DNA of 17,473 bases from Methanoregulaceae archaeon. GTDB taxonomy: Archaea; Halobacteriota; Methanomicrobia; Methanomicrobiales; Methanospirillaceae. Where the stretch lies: assembly GCA_019695435.1 (NCBI GenBank), contig JACTVF010000008.1, positions 1-17,473 on the forward strand. Reading direction: 5' to 3'. A program made the translations under genes and the position numbers. Below, piece by piece: positions 1 through 6,562 of this stretch (position 1 is the stretch's first letter; each line of letters opens with the position of its first letter). Under the pieces are notes generated by a model that saw only the letters and a list, made by a program, of their open reading frames with translations, searched no databases and had not been told where the DNA came from.

Positions 1-116
1 ACCGGAACTTCAGGGGCCGGCAGGGCAGCACCGAGGCGTCAGTATACCTCTGCTCTGCTGCAACCGCAGCGGCGAGCGCGATGAAAGGCGAGATCACCGA
101 TCCACGGGAGGTGTGA
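1..116 (+). CDS. leuC: 3' end of aconitase-family large subunit (LeuC/HacA-like), partial
   Basis: The reading frame that starts at base 3 is open to a TGA at 114-116. It encodes about 37 residues and is cut by the window edge. The peptide begins RNFRGRQGS and continues with an Ala-rich stretch ending in GEITDPREV. This is the usual C-terminus of 3-isopropylmalate dehydratase or homoaconitase large subunits (Asn-Arg-Asn-Phe, Gly-Arg, a run of small residues, then GxITDPR). The large subunit carries the [4Fe-4S] cluster and pairs with the small subunit encoded next. The next gene starts two bases after the stop, so the two are co-translated. The short fragment cannot separate LeuC from the coenzyme B pathway homologue AksD/HacA. 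Confidence 0.85.
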   Translation, partial: RNFRGRQGSTEASVYLCSAATAAASAMKGEITDPREV

Positions 117-118
117 CA

Positions 119-682
119 ATGTCAGTAAAGAAGACATCAACAGCAAGGACGATGATTGTTGACCTGACCCCCCGGACAAAGAACATGCGGGTCTGGAAGT
201 TTGGCGACAACATCGATACCGATGCGATCATCCCGGGACGGTTCCTTACGATCAACAATCCCGATGAGCTTGCAAAGCACGCCTTCGAGGGCACCCGGGA
301 CGAATTTGCAAAAAAGGTAAAAGATGACGATGTGGTGGTCGGCGGGAAGAATTTCGGGTGTGGCTCCTCACGCGAGCATGCCCCGCTCGCGCTCCTCGGC
401 GGAGGCGTGCATGTGGTGCTGGCACAATCGTTTGCCCGGATCTTTTTCCGGAATGCCATCAACGTCGGGGTACTCCCGGTGGTCTGCCATGATACGGATA
501 AAATTGCCGACGGTGCGAAGATTACGCTTGACCTTAAAAAGGGATACGCGGAGGTTGACGGCAACAAGCTCGCCATTGAGCCGGTACCCCCGTTCATGCA
601 GGGCATTATCGATGCCGGGGGTCTGGTGGAGTATGCCAGGAATTTAAAGGAGGTGCCGCCATGTACAAAATCGCGGCGATAG
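119..682 (+). CDS. leuD: 3-isopropylmalate dehydratase (or homoaconitase) small subunit
   Basis: This 187-residue protein is the swivel-domain small subunit of an isopropylmalate isomerase. With the large subunit it converts 2-isopropylmalate to 3-isopropylmalate by dehydration and rehydration. Family motifs are plain: the start of the fold at [14 protein letters not shown], then [12 protein letters not shown], which shapes the active site, then [15 protein letters not shown] chose the ATG at 119 because GGGAGGTG lies just upstream at the right spacing. A later ATG at 185 (MRVWKFGD) would match many family members but has a weak ribosome site, so the first 22 residues may be a real extension or untranslated. 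The substrate loop after PGR reads FLTI. It lacks the Arg of the YLRT loop that I recall for methanogen homoaconitase, which favours the leucine pathway. The last 22 bases overlap the next gene. Confidence 0.9.
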   Translation: MSVKKTSTARTMIVDLTPRTKNMRVWKFGDNIDTDAIIPGRFLTINNPDELAKHAFEGTRDEFAKKVKDDDVVVGGKNFGCGSSREHAPLALLGGGVHVVLAQSFARIFFRNAINVGVLPVVCHDTDKIADGAKITLDLKKGYAEVDGNKLAIEPVPPFMQGIIDAGGLVEYARNLKEVPPCTKSRR

Positions 683-1779
683 GTGGTGACGGTATTGGGC
701 CGGAGATCGTGGCAGAGGGGAAAAAAGTTCTGGAAGCTGCCGGCGAGCGGTTCAACTTCGCAATCGACTGGACAGATTTCGATATCGGGGCAGACCGTTA
801 CCTTGCAACAAAGGAGCTCCTGACCGAGAACGACCTCGCGGAACTCAAAAAGTTCAAAGTGATCTACTTCGGCGCCATTGGCGATCCCCGTATCCAGCCG
901 GGCATCCTTGAGAAGGGCATCCTGCTTGCGCTCCGGTTCGCGTTCGACGAGTATGTGAACCTGCGGCCGATCAAGTTGCTTGAAGGCGTCGAGACGCCCC
1001 TTGCCAACAAGACCCCAAAAGACATCGACTTCGTAGTCGTGCGGGAGAACACCGAGGATTTCTATGTCGGGATTGGATCCCGGTTCAGGAAGCACCAGAA
1101 GACCGAACTTAAGGTCGTCCGGGACCTCTACAACGTGAAGTTCGGCCTTGACGTCGAGAGCGACGCAGAAGAACTTGCCTACCAGATTGGGGTCGTAACA
1201 AGGGAAGGGGCGCGCCGGGTCCAGACGTATGCGTTTGATCTCGCAGAGAAACGGCGGAAAAAACTTACCTCGGTCGACAAGGCAAACGTCCTCTCCGATG
1301 TGTACGGACTCTGGCGGGATGTCTTTACGGAAACCGCAAAGAAATATCCCGACGTGGCCATCGAATTCAATTTCGTGGATGCGGTCACGATGTGGTTTGT
1401 GAAGAATCCCGAGTGGTTCGATGTCGTGGTGACACCCAACATGTTCGGCGACATCATCACCGATCTCGGCGCGATGATACAGGGCGGCCTCGGGCTTGCC
1501 CCGGGCGGCAACATCAACCCCAAGGGTACTTCAATGTTCGAGCCGATCCATGGTTCCGCGCCAAAATACAAGGGCATGGATGTCGCAAACCCGATCGCGA
1601 CGATATGGGCCGGCTCACTTCTCCTCGATCACCTCGGCGAGCACAAGGCTGCTGCTGCGGTTGTCACAGCCATCGAGAGGAGCATTAAGGACGGTGTGGT
1701 GACCAGGGACCTCGGCGGGACGGCGGGCACGTCAAAGGCCGGATCGTATATTGCGGAATGCGTGAAAAAGGGGAAGTAA
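661..1779 (+). CDS. leuB: 3-isopropylmalate dehydrogenase family (LeuB, possibly AksF)
   Basis: This 372-residue NAD(P)-dependent beta-decarboxylating dehydrogenase would oxidise and decarboxylate 3-isopropylmalate to 2-oxoisocaproate in leucine synthesis. Homoisocitrate-type substrates of coenzyme B synthesis are the alternative. It begins with the family start [16 protein letters not shown] lies near residue 128, and the signature [12 protein letters not shown] near residues 260-270 supplies the metal-binding Asp residues. GSAPKYKG follows, in the coenzyme-binding region. GGAGGTG sits five bases before the ATG at 661, inside the end of the upstream gene, so translation is coupled. Length is normal. 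The RENTE motif is shared by homoisocitrate, tartrate and archaeal isopropylmalate dehydrogenases, so the family is certain and the substrate less so; operon context favours LeuB. Confidence 0.88.
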   Translation: MYKIAAIGGDGIGPEIVAEGKKVLEAAGERFNFAIDWTDFDIGADRYLATKELLTENDLAELKKFKVIYFGAIGDPRIQPGILEKGILLALRFAFDEYVNLRPIKLLEGVETPLANKTPKDIDFVVVRENTEDFYVGIGSRFRKHQKTELKVVRDLYNVKFGLDVESDAEELAYQIGVVTREGARRVQTYAFDLAEKRRKKLTSVDKANVLSDVYGLWRDVFTETAKKYPDVAIEFNFVDAVTMWFVKNPEWFDVVVTPNMFGDIITDLGAMIQGGLGLAPGGNINPKGTSMFEPIHGSAPKYKGMDVANPIATIWAGSLLLDHLGEHKAAAAVVTAIERSIKDGVVTRDLGGTAGTSKAGSYIAECVKKGK

Positions 1780-1794
1780 GTCCAGTCTTCAGAA

Positions 1795-1813
1795 TTTTTC
1801 CGTTCTCTTTTTT
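1795..1813 (+). terminator. Oligo-T terminator after leuB
   Basis: Two T tracts (five T at about 1795-1799, then about six at 1808-1813) follow the leuB stop by 15-35 bases on the plus strand. This is the usual archaeal oligo-T termination pattern. It sits between two convergent genes, leuB and the PAS gene. No strong hairpin precedes it. Confidence 0.5.
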
Positions 1814-1874
1814 CATCTCCAAGCATTCTGGGATCTGATACAGCGCATTCCCCTGCAGAAAGATTGCTGAACCC

Positions 1875-2804
1875 TTACCGGAGATTTGCCGGGATATCAA
1901 GCGGAATATCCTCTTCTTCGTCAGTTTTTTCAGAAGAAAAGATGGATTTGAGCGCGGAAAAAGGCCCCCGGACTGCCTCACCGGCCGTTTCCCCTCCACC
2001 CTTTTTCTGGCTCCCGTAACCTTTAAGGAGTATTTCAGCCTCGATAAGTCCCTCTTCGACTTTTTTCTTTTCCGTCACATCTATCAGGTACCCTGCGATC
2101 GCCACGGTCTTTTTGTTTTTCACCACCGGGATTTCGTTGACTTCTACCCAGATTTTCGTGGCATTACGGCCGTAAAACTCCAGCCGGTACGGCGGTTCGC
2201 GCCGGCCGGAAGAGATTGCTTTGAGGGTCCGCTCCAGTCCTCTGGCATTGAGCGGGTTGTCGGTCAGGTAATCGGTCCACAGCCGTTTACCCGATCGGGA
2301 AGTGCCCCCCAGAATCGCCCGTATACGTGGACTCACATACCGCAGGGCATGATCGGGAGTATGGGTAAAATACATCTGCGTACCGCTCTCCAGAAGCAAC
2401 ATCAGTTCTTCGTCCCGCTTCCTGATAGCCCGGTGCTCCCGCCGAAGCCGGGTGATGTCGCGTCCGGTGGCAACAATCGCAGTTACACCCCCTTTTCCGT
2501 CAGTTATCGATCGTGCCGACCAGCTGATGCACCGCGGTCTCTGCGGTGAAGAGATCCATTGTTCCACCTGGCATGCAAAGGGAGGCCGGAAGAGTTTGGT
2601 CATCTGGGTGGCCATGACCTCAGAATAGCGCTGATCGGTTGCCGGCATAAAGACACTGCCGGCCAGTTCCTCCTTTGTCTTTCCCACCAAATCGCAGTAC
2701 GCCGTATTGACAAACAGGAGACGCCCCTCAGGACTGAACTTGACCAGCATATCCTGCTGGTGTTCCACCAGTTCCTTATAGAGGGTATCATCGTATTCAC
2801 TCAT
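1875..2804 (-). CDS. Two-PAS-domain sensory protein without output kinase
   Basis: A soluble protein of 309 residues. The first PAS domain covers about residues 8-118 (FSPEGRLLFVN, then VATGRDITRLR at its end). The second covers about 125-255 (ALRYVSPRIRAILGG, then AGYLIDVTEKKK). Both end with the G-x-DIT/DVT motif typical of PAS/PAC units. No histidine-kinase, GGDEF or DNA-binding domain follows. The tail after 255 is charged and of low complexity, ending in acidic EEE and DIP residues. It probably senses a ligand or redox state and signals by protein contact. The ATG at 2804 is preceded by AGGAG at seven bases. Its partner is not evident; the nearest response-regulator gene lies 12 kb away. 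Confidence 0.82.
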   Translation of the reverse strand: MSEYDDTLYKELVEHQQDMLVKFSPEGRLLFVNTAYCDLVGKTKEELAGSVFMPATDQRYSEVMATQMTKLFRPPFACQVEQWISSPQRPRCISWSARSITDGKGGVTAIVATGRDITRLRREHRAIRKRDEELMLLLESGTQMYFTHTPDHALRYVSPRIRAILGGTSRSGKRLWTDYLTDNPLNARGLERTLKAISSGRREPPYRLEFYGRNATKIWVEVNEIPVVKNKKTVAIAGYLIDVTEKKKVEEGLIEAEILLKGYGSQKKGGGETAGEAVRGPFSALKSIFSSEKTDEEEDIPLDIPANLR

Positions 2805-2976
2805 CGCCAGTCTCCTGAACGGAGAGGGGGGTAGTACCCAACCAAAAAAGTCCCCACCATCATAAGTACACGTTTCCTTTCAGGACTATTAATGTTGCAC
2901 AACGCGATCATGGAAGTTGATCCGGTACGCAGGGAATGGATTAAAAAATGAGAGGGTACGAGAGAGGGGGCGCAGA

Positions 2977-3396
2977 TTAGACAAGTGCGCTGATCTGCTG
3001 CTGGCCGGAGACCCTGCGGTCTTTCCAGACCGGGGAGGCCGGCTGTTCGGGGATCTTTGCGATGGTGGCACGACAGTCCCGCCCATAGATGACCGATCTG
3101 AGGGCAAGAAGTGAAACCGTGAAGTTTCCTGCCTCGAAGATCTCGATGTTGAGGGCTTTACCGGATGCCGACACCTGCGCGAGACCGCAGGTCGTGCCCA
3201 GATAGTAATTCCACTCTCGGACGAGCGCTTCAACCTGGACGACCACCTGCCGCCCGGACATCGCTTTTGCCAGATCTGCCAGCCGGATCGCATACCGGGC
3301 ACCCACGACATGCAGTTCCACAACTTCATGGATCCTGCCGTCTCGGGCTATCGCCCTGCACCCTGTCCGCTGGATATAACCTGCCTTCTGCATCAT
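2977..3396 (-). CDS. Hypothetical protein, 139 residues, downstream of the nitrogenase-like operon
   Basis: I do not recognise this family. The frame is open further upstream (to an ATG at 3537), but a clear TATA element at about 3439-3447 and GGTGGT five bases before the ATG at 3396 place the start at 3396. The protein is then 139 residues: soluble, with alternating hydrophobic and basic residues (HEVVELHVVGARYAIRLADL). It has three Cys, at TGC, TTC and RDC, and a Pro/Gln-rich tail. There is no signal peptide, membrane span or CxxC motif. It has its own promoter after an oligo-T terminator, so it is probably a separate unit from the nitrogenase-like genes despite lying 145 bases downstream. 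Base composition matches its neighbours. The coding call rests on length, promoter and ribosome site. Confidence 0.65.
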   Translation of the reverse strand: MMQKAGYIQRTGCRAIARDGRIHEVVELHVVGARYAIRLADLAKAMSGRQVVVQVEALVREWNYYLGTTCGLAQVSASGKALNIEIFEAGNFTVSLLALRSVIYGRDCRATIAKIPEQPASPVWKDRRVSGQQQISALV

Positions 3397-3436
3397 ACAC
3401 GACCACCTTCTGTCGTAGTAGTGCATCTTTACCGGG

Positions 3437-3450
3437 CAGTATATAACCCG
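3437..3450 (-). promoter_or_regulatory. TATA box of the 139-residue hypothetical gene
   Basis: On the minus strand the sequence reads GGTTATATACTG, a good archaeal TATA box. Transcription would begin about 25 bases further on, near 3417. That leaves a leader of roughly 20 bases that still includes GGTGGT before the ATG at 3396. This element excludes the longer reading frame beginning at 3537 for transcripts from this promoter. Confidence 0.6.
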
Positions 3451-3466
3451 GGGCCGTGCGCGGGGT

Positions 3467-3490
3467 GAAAGTGAAATAAAAAGAAGAAGG
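3467..3490 (-). terminator. T-rich terminator after the nitrogenase-like operon
   Basis: About 50 bases past the stop of the last nitrogenase-like gene, the minus strand reads CTTCTTCTTTTTATTTCACTTTC. This pyrimidine-rich, oligo-T tract fits archaeal termination. It separates the operon from the next gene's promoter at 3437-3450. Confidence 0.45.
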
Positions 3491-3541
3491 TCGTCGTTTT
3501 CCGGGATACAATACTCTGCCCGGGAGATTGAGCCCATGGAT

Positions 3542-4672
3542 TTACGTCATTTTATCCATGCAGGCGTTCAGGACGTCCTCAACCATATGGAGCGTTCCAC
3601 TGGTGCCCGCAAGCGGAGTATGGGCAAGCCGGACCCGTCCGCGGAGCGGGGGAATGATTCCTACGAAAGCCCGGTCGCCGATCACAGATCGTTCAAACGA
3701 CGATCCAATCACAAGGTCCGGTGAAACCTCCGCGATCTTCCGGGAGACCTGTTCCAGTCCTGTCAATTTCTCCACCGGGTACTGTGCGACCGGCTGAGCG
3801 ATGGGGTCGTTTCGTGTCCCGACGACGAGGATCTCCGCATCGAGATATCGTTTCAGGGTATCGGCAGCAAAGAGCGCATATGCAGCACCGGCAAAGACCG
3901 CAACACCGGGGGGATCGCAGCGGCGGAGGTACTTGTCGCAGGCATGGATCACCCGCTCCTCCTGAATATTCAGTTCGGTAAGGACCGGGTCCACATCAGC
4001 ACTATCATACATCGTGGATACGTTCTCAAATGTTGCACGGAGCGCAGATATCCCCAGCGTACCGCCAAGATACGTTCCCACACCTGATGCAAAATCGTCA
4101 TTTGTTCCCATTGTCATCGGGGCTGCATGTCCCGCCATCTCAAACCGGTCACGGCAGAATATCGTTCCCACAGGGATGCCCGCACGGAGCAACAGCCGGG
4201 AGACCTCCTGTATGTTCCCCTCGTAAAACGGGTCAGAAAGAGAAATACCGTCAATATTGACACCGGTTCGTTCCGGGTCGGTCTCCGGGGCAAGCGCGGC
4301 AAGTGCCGCCCGATATCCGGTCTCCAATTCACCGGCAAACCCGGGGCTGTCGACAAGAATAACATCGGTCCCGGCAAGCATCGCCTTTATATCCTCACCA
4401 ATCACAGATGGGACGCAGGTCGTGATAACCGCTATGCGGCCCCCCCTGCCGGACAGGTCACCGATTACCTCGCGAAGACGGTCCCCGGATCCGAAGACCA
4501 CCTCATTTTCGAGGATGAACGTTCCGTGCAGGGGTGCGTGGAGCAGGGTTGCCGGATAATAATAGCACCCGCTGGAACCGTGGATGACGACCGATATCCC
4601 CTCAAACCCGGCAAGGCATGCCGCAGCACCGGTCATGGCGCAGGGCCAGAGAGGGGTCTCGCATTCAGGCAT
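3542..4672 (-). CDS. Nitrogenase component-1-like protein, second subunit (NifD/NifK/CfbD-like)
   Basis: This 376-residue protein belongs to the nitrogenase component-1 superfamily. Cys11 and Cys19 lie in the first loop, Cys36 in HGSSGC, and Cys86 in ITTCVPSVIGED. These match the three cluster-binding Cys regions of NifD/NifK and of CfbD and BchN/B. LENEVVFGSGDRLREVI is the conserved strand and helix between them. A C-terminal third domain (about 254-376) is present, with PDLVIGSSFER matching the conserved region of NifD before its cofactor His. No His falls at the expected cofactor position (GTSGT there). The length matches CfbD (about 370), well short of NifD/NifK (about 480-520). The ATG at 4672 has GGAGGAGG upstream and overlaps the previous stop by eight bases. 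It should form a heterodimer with the upstream protein and accept electrons from the NifH-like protein. Substrate unknown. Confidence 0.88.
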   Translation of the reverse strand: MPECETPLWPCAMTGAAACLAGFEGISVVIHGSSGCYYYPATLLHAPLHGTFILENEVVFGSGDRLREVIGDLSGRGGRIAVITTCVPSVIGEDIKAMLAGTDVILVDSPGFAGELETGYRAALAALAPETDPERTGVNIDGISLSDPFYEGNIQEVSRLLLRAGIPVGTIFCRDRFEMAGHAAPMTMGTNDDFASGVGTYLGGTLGISALRATFENVSTMYDSADVDPVLTELNIQEERVIHACDKYLRRCDPPGVAVFAGAAYALFAADTLKRYLDAEILVVGTRNDPIAQPVAQYPVEKLTGLEQVSRKIAEVSPDLVIGSSFERSVIGDRAFVGIIPPLRGRVRLAHTPLAGTSGTLHMVEDVLNACMDKMT

Positions 4673-5705
4673 GGAGCGCCCTCCTCCACCGGTGAAGCAG
4701 CCGACGTACGCCGGTGATACCGATCGGCGGTGTCACGGGTACCGGCACCGGGCGTCCGGAGGGGTTGATATCAAGCCGGAGCGCATGAGCGATATCCTGT
4801 GCCGCCCGGCTCCCTTCAGGGTCCGGTGGGAGGGGAGCAAATGAGACCTCTGATCCCGCAAGATCCGCAAAATCATCAAGCGTCTCCTGCCGGAGCCCAC
4901 GTTCCTCATCCACCGCACGATGAGGGTCGATACCGCAGGTATCAGCCACTGATTCGAGGAAATCAACGGAGCCGGAGATCCCAACTGGATACATGGTAAT
5001 GTACGGCGTTCCGAATCGCTCTTTTAAGGATTCACCTACGGGTATAAGTGATGGATCACGGAGCACATTGAGCCGGGCAGCCCCGAGTGATGCGATCCGG
5101 TCTGTTGCAAGATCATGCACGAACCGGAGGTTCACGGACAGACCAAGCAGGGCGAGCAGCCGGGAGACCTCGGCGAAATTCTCCTCGACCTCGTATTCGA
5201 GATTCTTCTCACCGATGATATTCACCTGTCCGTTCCCCTCAGCCGGTTCTGCCATTCCAGCAAGGGCGATAAGCGCGTTATTGACGCCGGTCTGGAACGA
5301 TCCGCCGAGGAAGCCAGCGGTCGGCACCACGATAACCGGCACCCCGGCTTTGGATCCGCAGATCATCCCGACATCGTCGCCAATCGTATCCACGATACAG
5401 GTCGAGAGCACAAAGACCGCCCCGGGATCGCGTGCGATCACAACATCAAGAGTCCGGTCGAGCGCCCCCTCGCCGCCAAAGATCACATCGATCTCCGAAA
5501 GCCCGGTCGAGACAAGCGGGGGGAGAGCGATCCGGTCGTTGTCGAGACTTGTCGCATGCAGGAGCGAAAAATTGTGATGCGTACACCCCTGCGGGCCGTG
5601 CACGACTGTTATCGCGTCGCGGACATGGGTGGTCACCGAGAGCGCTCCCGTAAGGGTGCAACCGGCAAACCTACATAAATTCGATGGCAAGGGCCTCAAG
5701 GTCAT
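4665..5705 (-). CDS. Nitrogenase component-1-like protein, first subunit, lacking the third domain
   Basis: This protein has 346 residues from the ATG at 5705; a GTG at 5768 would add 21 unlike-family residues. Cluster-type Cys are Cys11 and Cys16 (CRFAGC), Cys41 (HGPQGC) and Cys103 ([12 protein letters not shown]). [12 protein letters not shown] lies between the last two, as in NifD/NifE. The second domain follows (VNIIGEKN, then a helix with RLNVLRDPS and [12 protein letters not shown]). Where NifD has cofactor Cys275 this protein has Asp. After about residue 285, where NifD enters its third Rossmann-like domain, it changes to a Pro-rich linker ([10 protein letters not shown]) and a basic end ([13 protein letters not shown]). 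The missing domain is not found in another frame here. It overlaps the NifH-like gene by 35 bases and the next gene by eight, so the three are coupled. Function unknown; a divergent tetrapyrrole or sulfur reductase is possible. Confidence 0.85.
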   Translation of the reverse strand: MTLRPLPSNLCRFAGCTLTGALSVTTHVRDAITVVHGPQGCTHHNFSLLHATSLDNDRIALPPLVSTGLSEIDVIFGGEGALDRTLDVVIARDPGAVFVLSTCIVDTIGDDVGMICGSKAGVPVIVVPTAGFLGGSFQTGVNNALIALAGMAEPAEGNGQVNIIGEKNLEYEVEENFAEVSRLLALLGLSVNLRFVHDLATDRIASLGAARLNVLRDPSLIPVGESLKERFGTPYITMYPVGISGSVDFLESVADTCGIDPHRAVDEERGLRQETLDDFADLAGSEVSFAPLPPDPEGSRAAQDIAHALRLDINPSGRPVPVPVTPPIGITGVRRLLHRWRRALHA

Positions 5706-6483
5706 CGATCTCAAGCGGGGTGGGGATAGTAAAGAGGGCGTTCTCCATAATGCGTGCGGCGAGATCACGGTATATCTGGGCCTGTTTTGAGGCAGGCTCG
5801 TACTCTATCACGGTCTTGCGGTTCAGTTCGGCCAGCTGCACGATGCGATCCCGGGGGATGAACTGGACGAGATGGCTGTTCACCCGGCGGGCAAATTCAG
5901 CCACCAGGCCCTCTTCTTGTGGCTGGTTCTTCGCGTTGCAGATGACACCCGCAAGCCGGCACCGGCTCTTCGGGCGGGCACTCAGCCGCTGGATCGCCTT
6001 ACAGATGTTATTGGCCGCGTACAGGGACATAAGCTCCCCCGATGTCACGAGGTAGACTTCCTGCGCATACCCCTCCCGCATCGGCATGGCAAAACCCCCG
6101 CAGACCACATCGCCTAGTACATCATAGACGATAACATCACCTGTGAGCGTCCCGAACTTCTCCAGCAGCTGGAATGTGGCAATGATCCCCCGGCCGGCAC
6201 AGCCGACGCCGGGCTCCGGCCCCCCGGCCTCGACGCAGCGTACCCCGTTAAAGCCGGTATAGACCACATCGGCAGGCATTACCGCCGCAGCGCTCCGTTC
6301 ACGTACCTGATCCATCACGGTAGGAATCAGCCGCCCCTGCATCAGCATACGTGTGCTGTCGCGTTTGGGATCGCACCCGATCTGGAGGATATCGTATCCT
6401 GCAAAAGAGAGGGCTGCGGAGAGGTTTGCCGAAGTGGTGGACTTTCCGATACCGCCTTTTCCGTACAGGGCGATCTGTTTCAT
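5671..6483 (-). CDS. NifH-type iron protein (nitrogenase reductase-like ATPase)
   Basis: This 270-residue MinD/NifH-fold ATPase would form a homodimer with one bridging [4Fe-4S] cluster and pass electrons, at the cost of ATP, to the component-1-like pair encoded next. The P-loop GKGGIGKS is at residues 8-15. [10 protein letters not shown] follows. Cluster ligands are Cys95 in [12 protein letters not shown] and Cys128 in [10 protein letters not shown]. Arg98 matches the residue that is ADP-ribosylated in some nitrogenases. It resembles true NifH closely through its length, including [12 protein letters not shown] and [10 protein letters not shown] took the ATG at 6483, preceded directly by a GTG. 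A TATA-like element sits about 25 bases upstream, so the message may be leaderless. No nifI, nifB, nifE or nifN genes are adjacent. CfbC of F430 synthesis is the closest alternative identity. Confidence 0.9.
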   Translation of the reverse strand: MKQIALYGKGGIGKSTTSANLSAALSFAGYDILQIGCDPKRDSTRMLMQGRLIPTVMDQVRERSAAAVMPADVVYTGFNGVRCVEAGGPEPGVGCAGRGIIATFQLLEKFGTLTGDVIVYDVLGDVVCGGFAMPMREGYAQEVYLVTSGELMSLYAANNICKAIQRLSARPKSRCRLAGVICNAKNQPQEEGLVAEFARRVNSHLVQFIPRDRIVQLAELNRKTVIEYEPASKQAQIYRDLAARIMENALFTIPTPLEIDDLEALAIEFM

Positions 6484-6502
6484 CACCGTACTATGGGCCG
6501 GC

Positions 6503-6516
6503 AGTTTATATTAGAT
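6503..6516 (-). promoter_or_regulatory. Probable TATA box of the nitrogenase-like operon
   Basis: The minus strand reads CTAATATAAACT here, about 25 bases before the ATG at 6483. At that spacing transcription would begin at or near the start codon, giving a leaderless or nearly leaderless message. This agrees with the lack of a good ribosome site. The short gap after trkH (about 80 bases) shows no oligo-T terminator on this strand, so some read-through is possible. Confidence 0.5.
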
Positions 6517-6562
6517 CTTCTGAAGTTAACAAAAGTAGATTTGTGTTTGTGGCACTTTTTTT

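Noticed and set aside
94..1095. Long minus-strand open frame of 333 codons over leuD and leuB
   Set aside because: It is antisense to two clearly recognised genes, has no family features and arises from the GC-rich codon pattern.
3397..3537. Extension of the 139-residue hypothetical protein to the ATG at 3537
   Set aside because: A clear TATA box and ribosome site lie inside this stretch, and a terminator-like tract precedes them, so the longer frame would be interrupted by the promoter.
5706..5768. GTG start at 5768 for the first component-1-like gene
   Set aside because: It would add 21 Ser/Pro-rich residues unlike the family and deepen the overlap with the NifH-like gene; the ATG at 5705 directly precedes the conserved Cys region.
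3542..6483. A functional nitrogen-fixing nitrogenase (nifHDK)
   Set aside because: The two component-1 proteins are about 100-170 residues too short, the FeMo-cofactor Cys and His positions are not kept, and no nifI, nifE, nifN or nifB gene is next to them.
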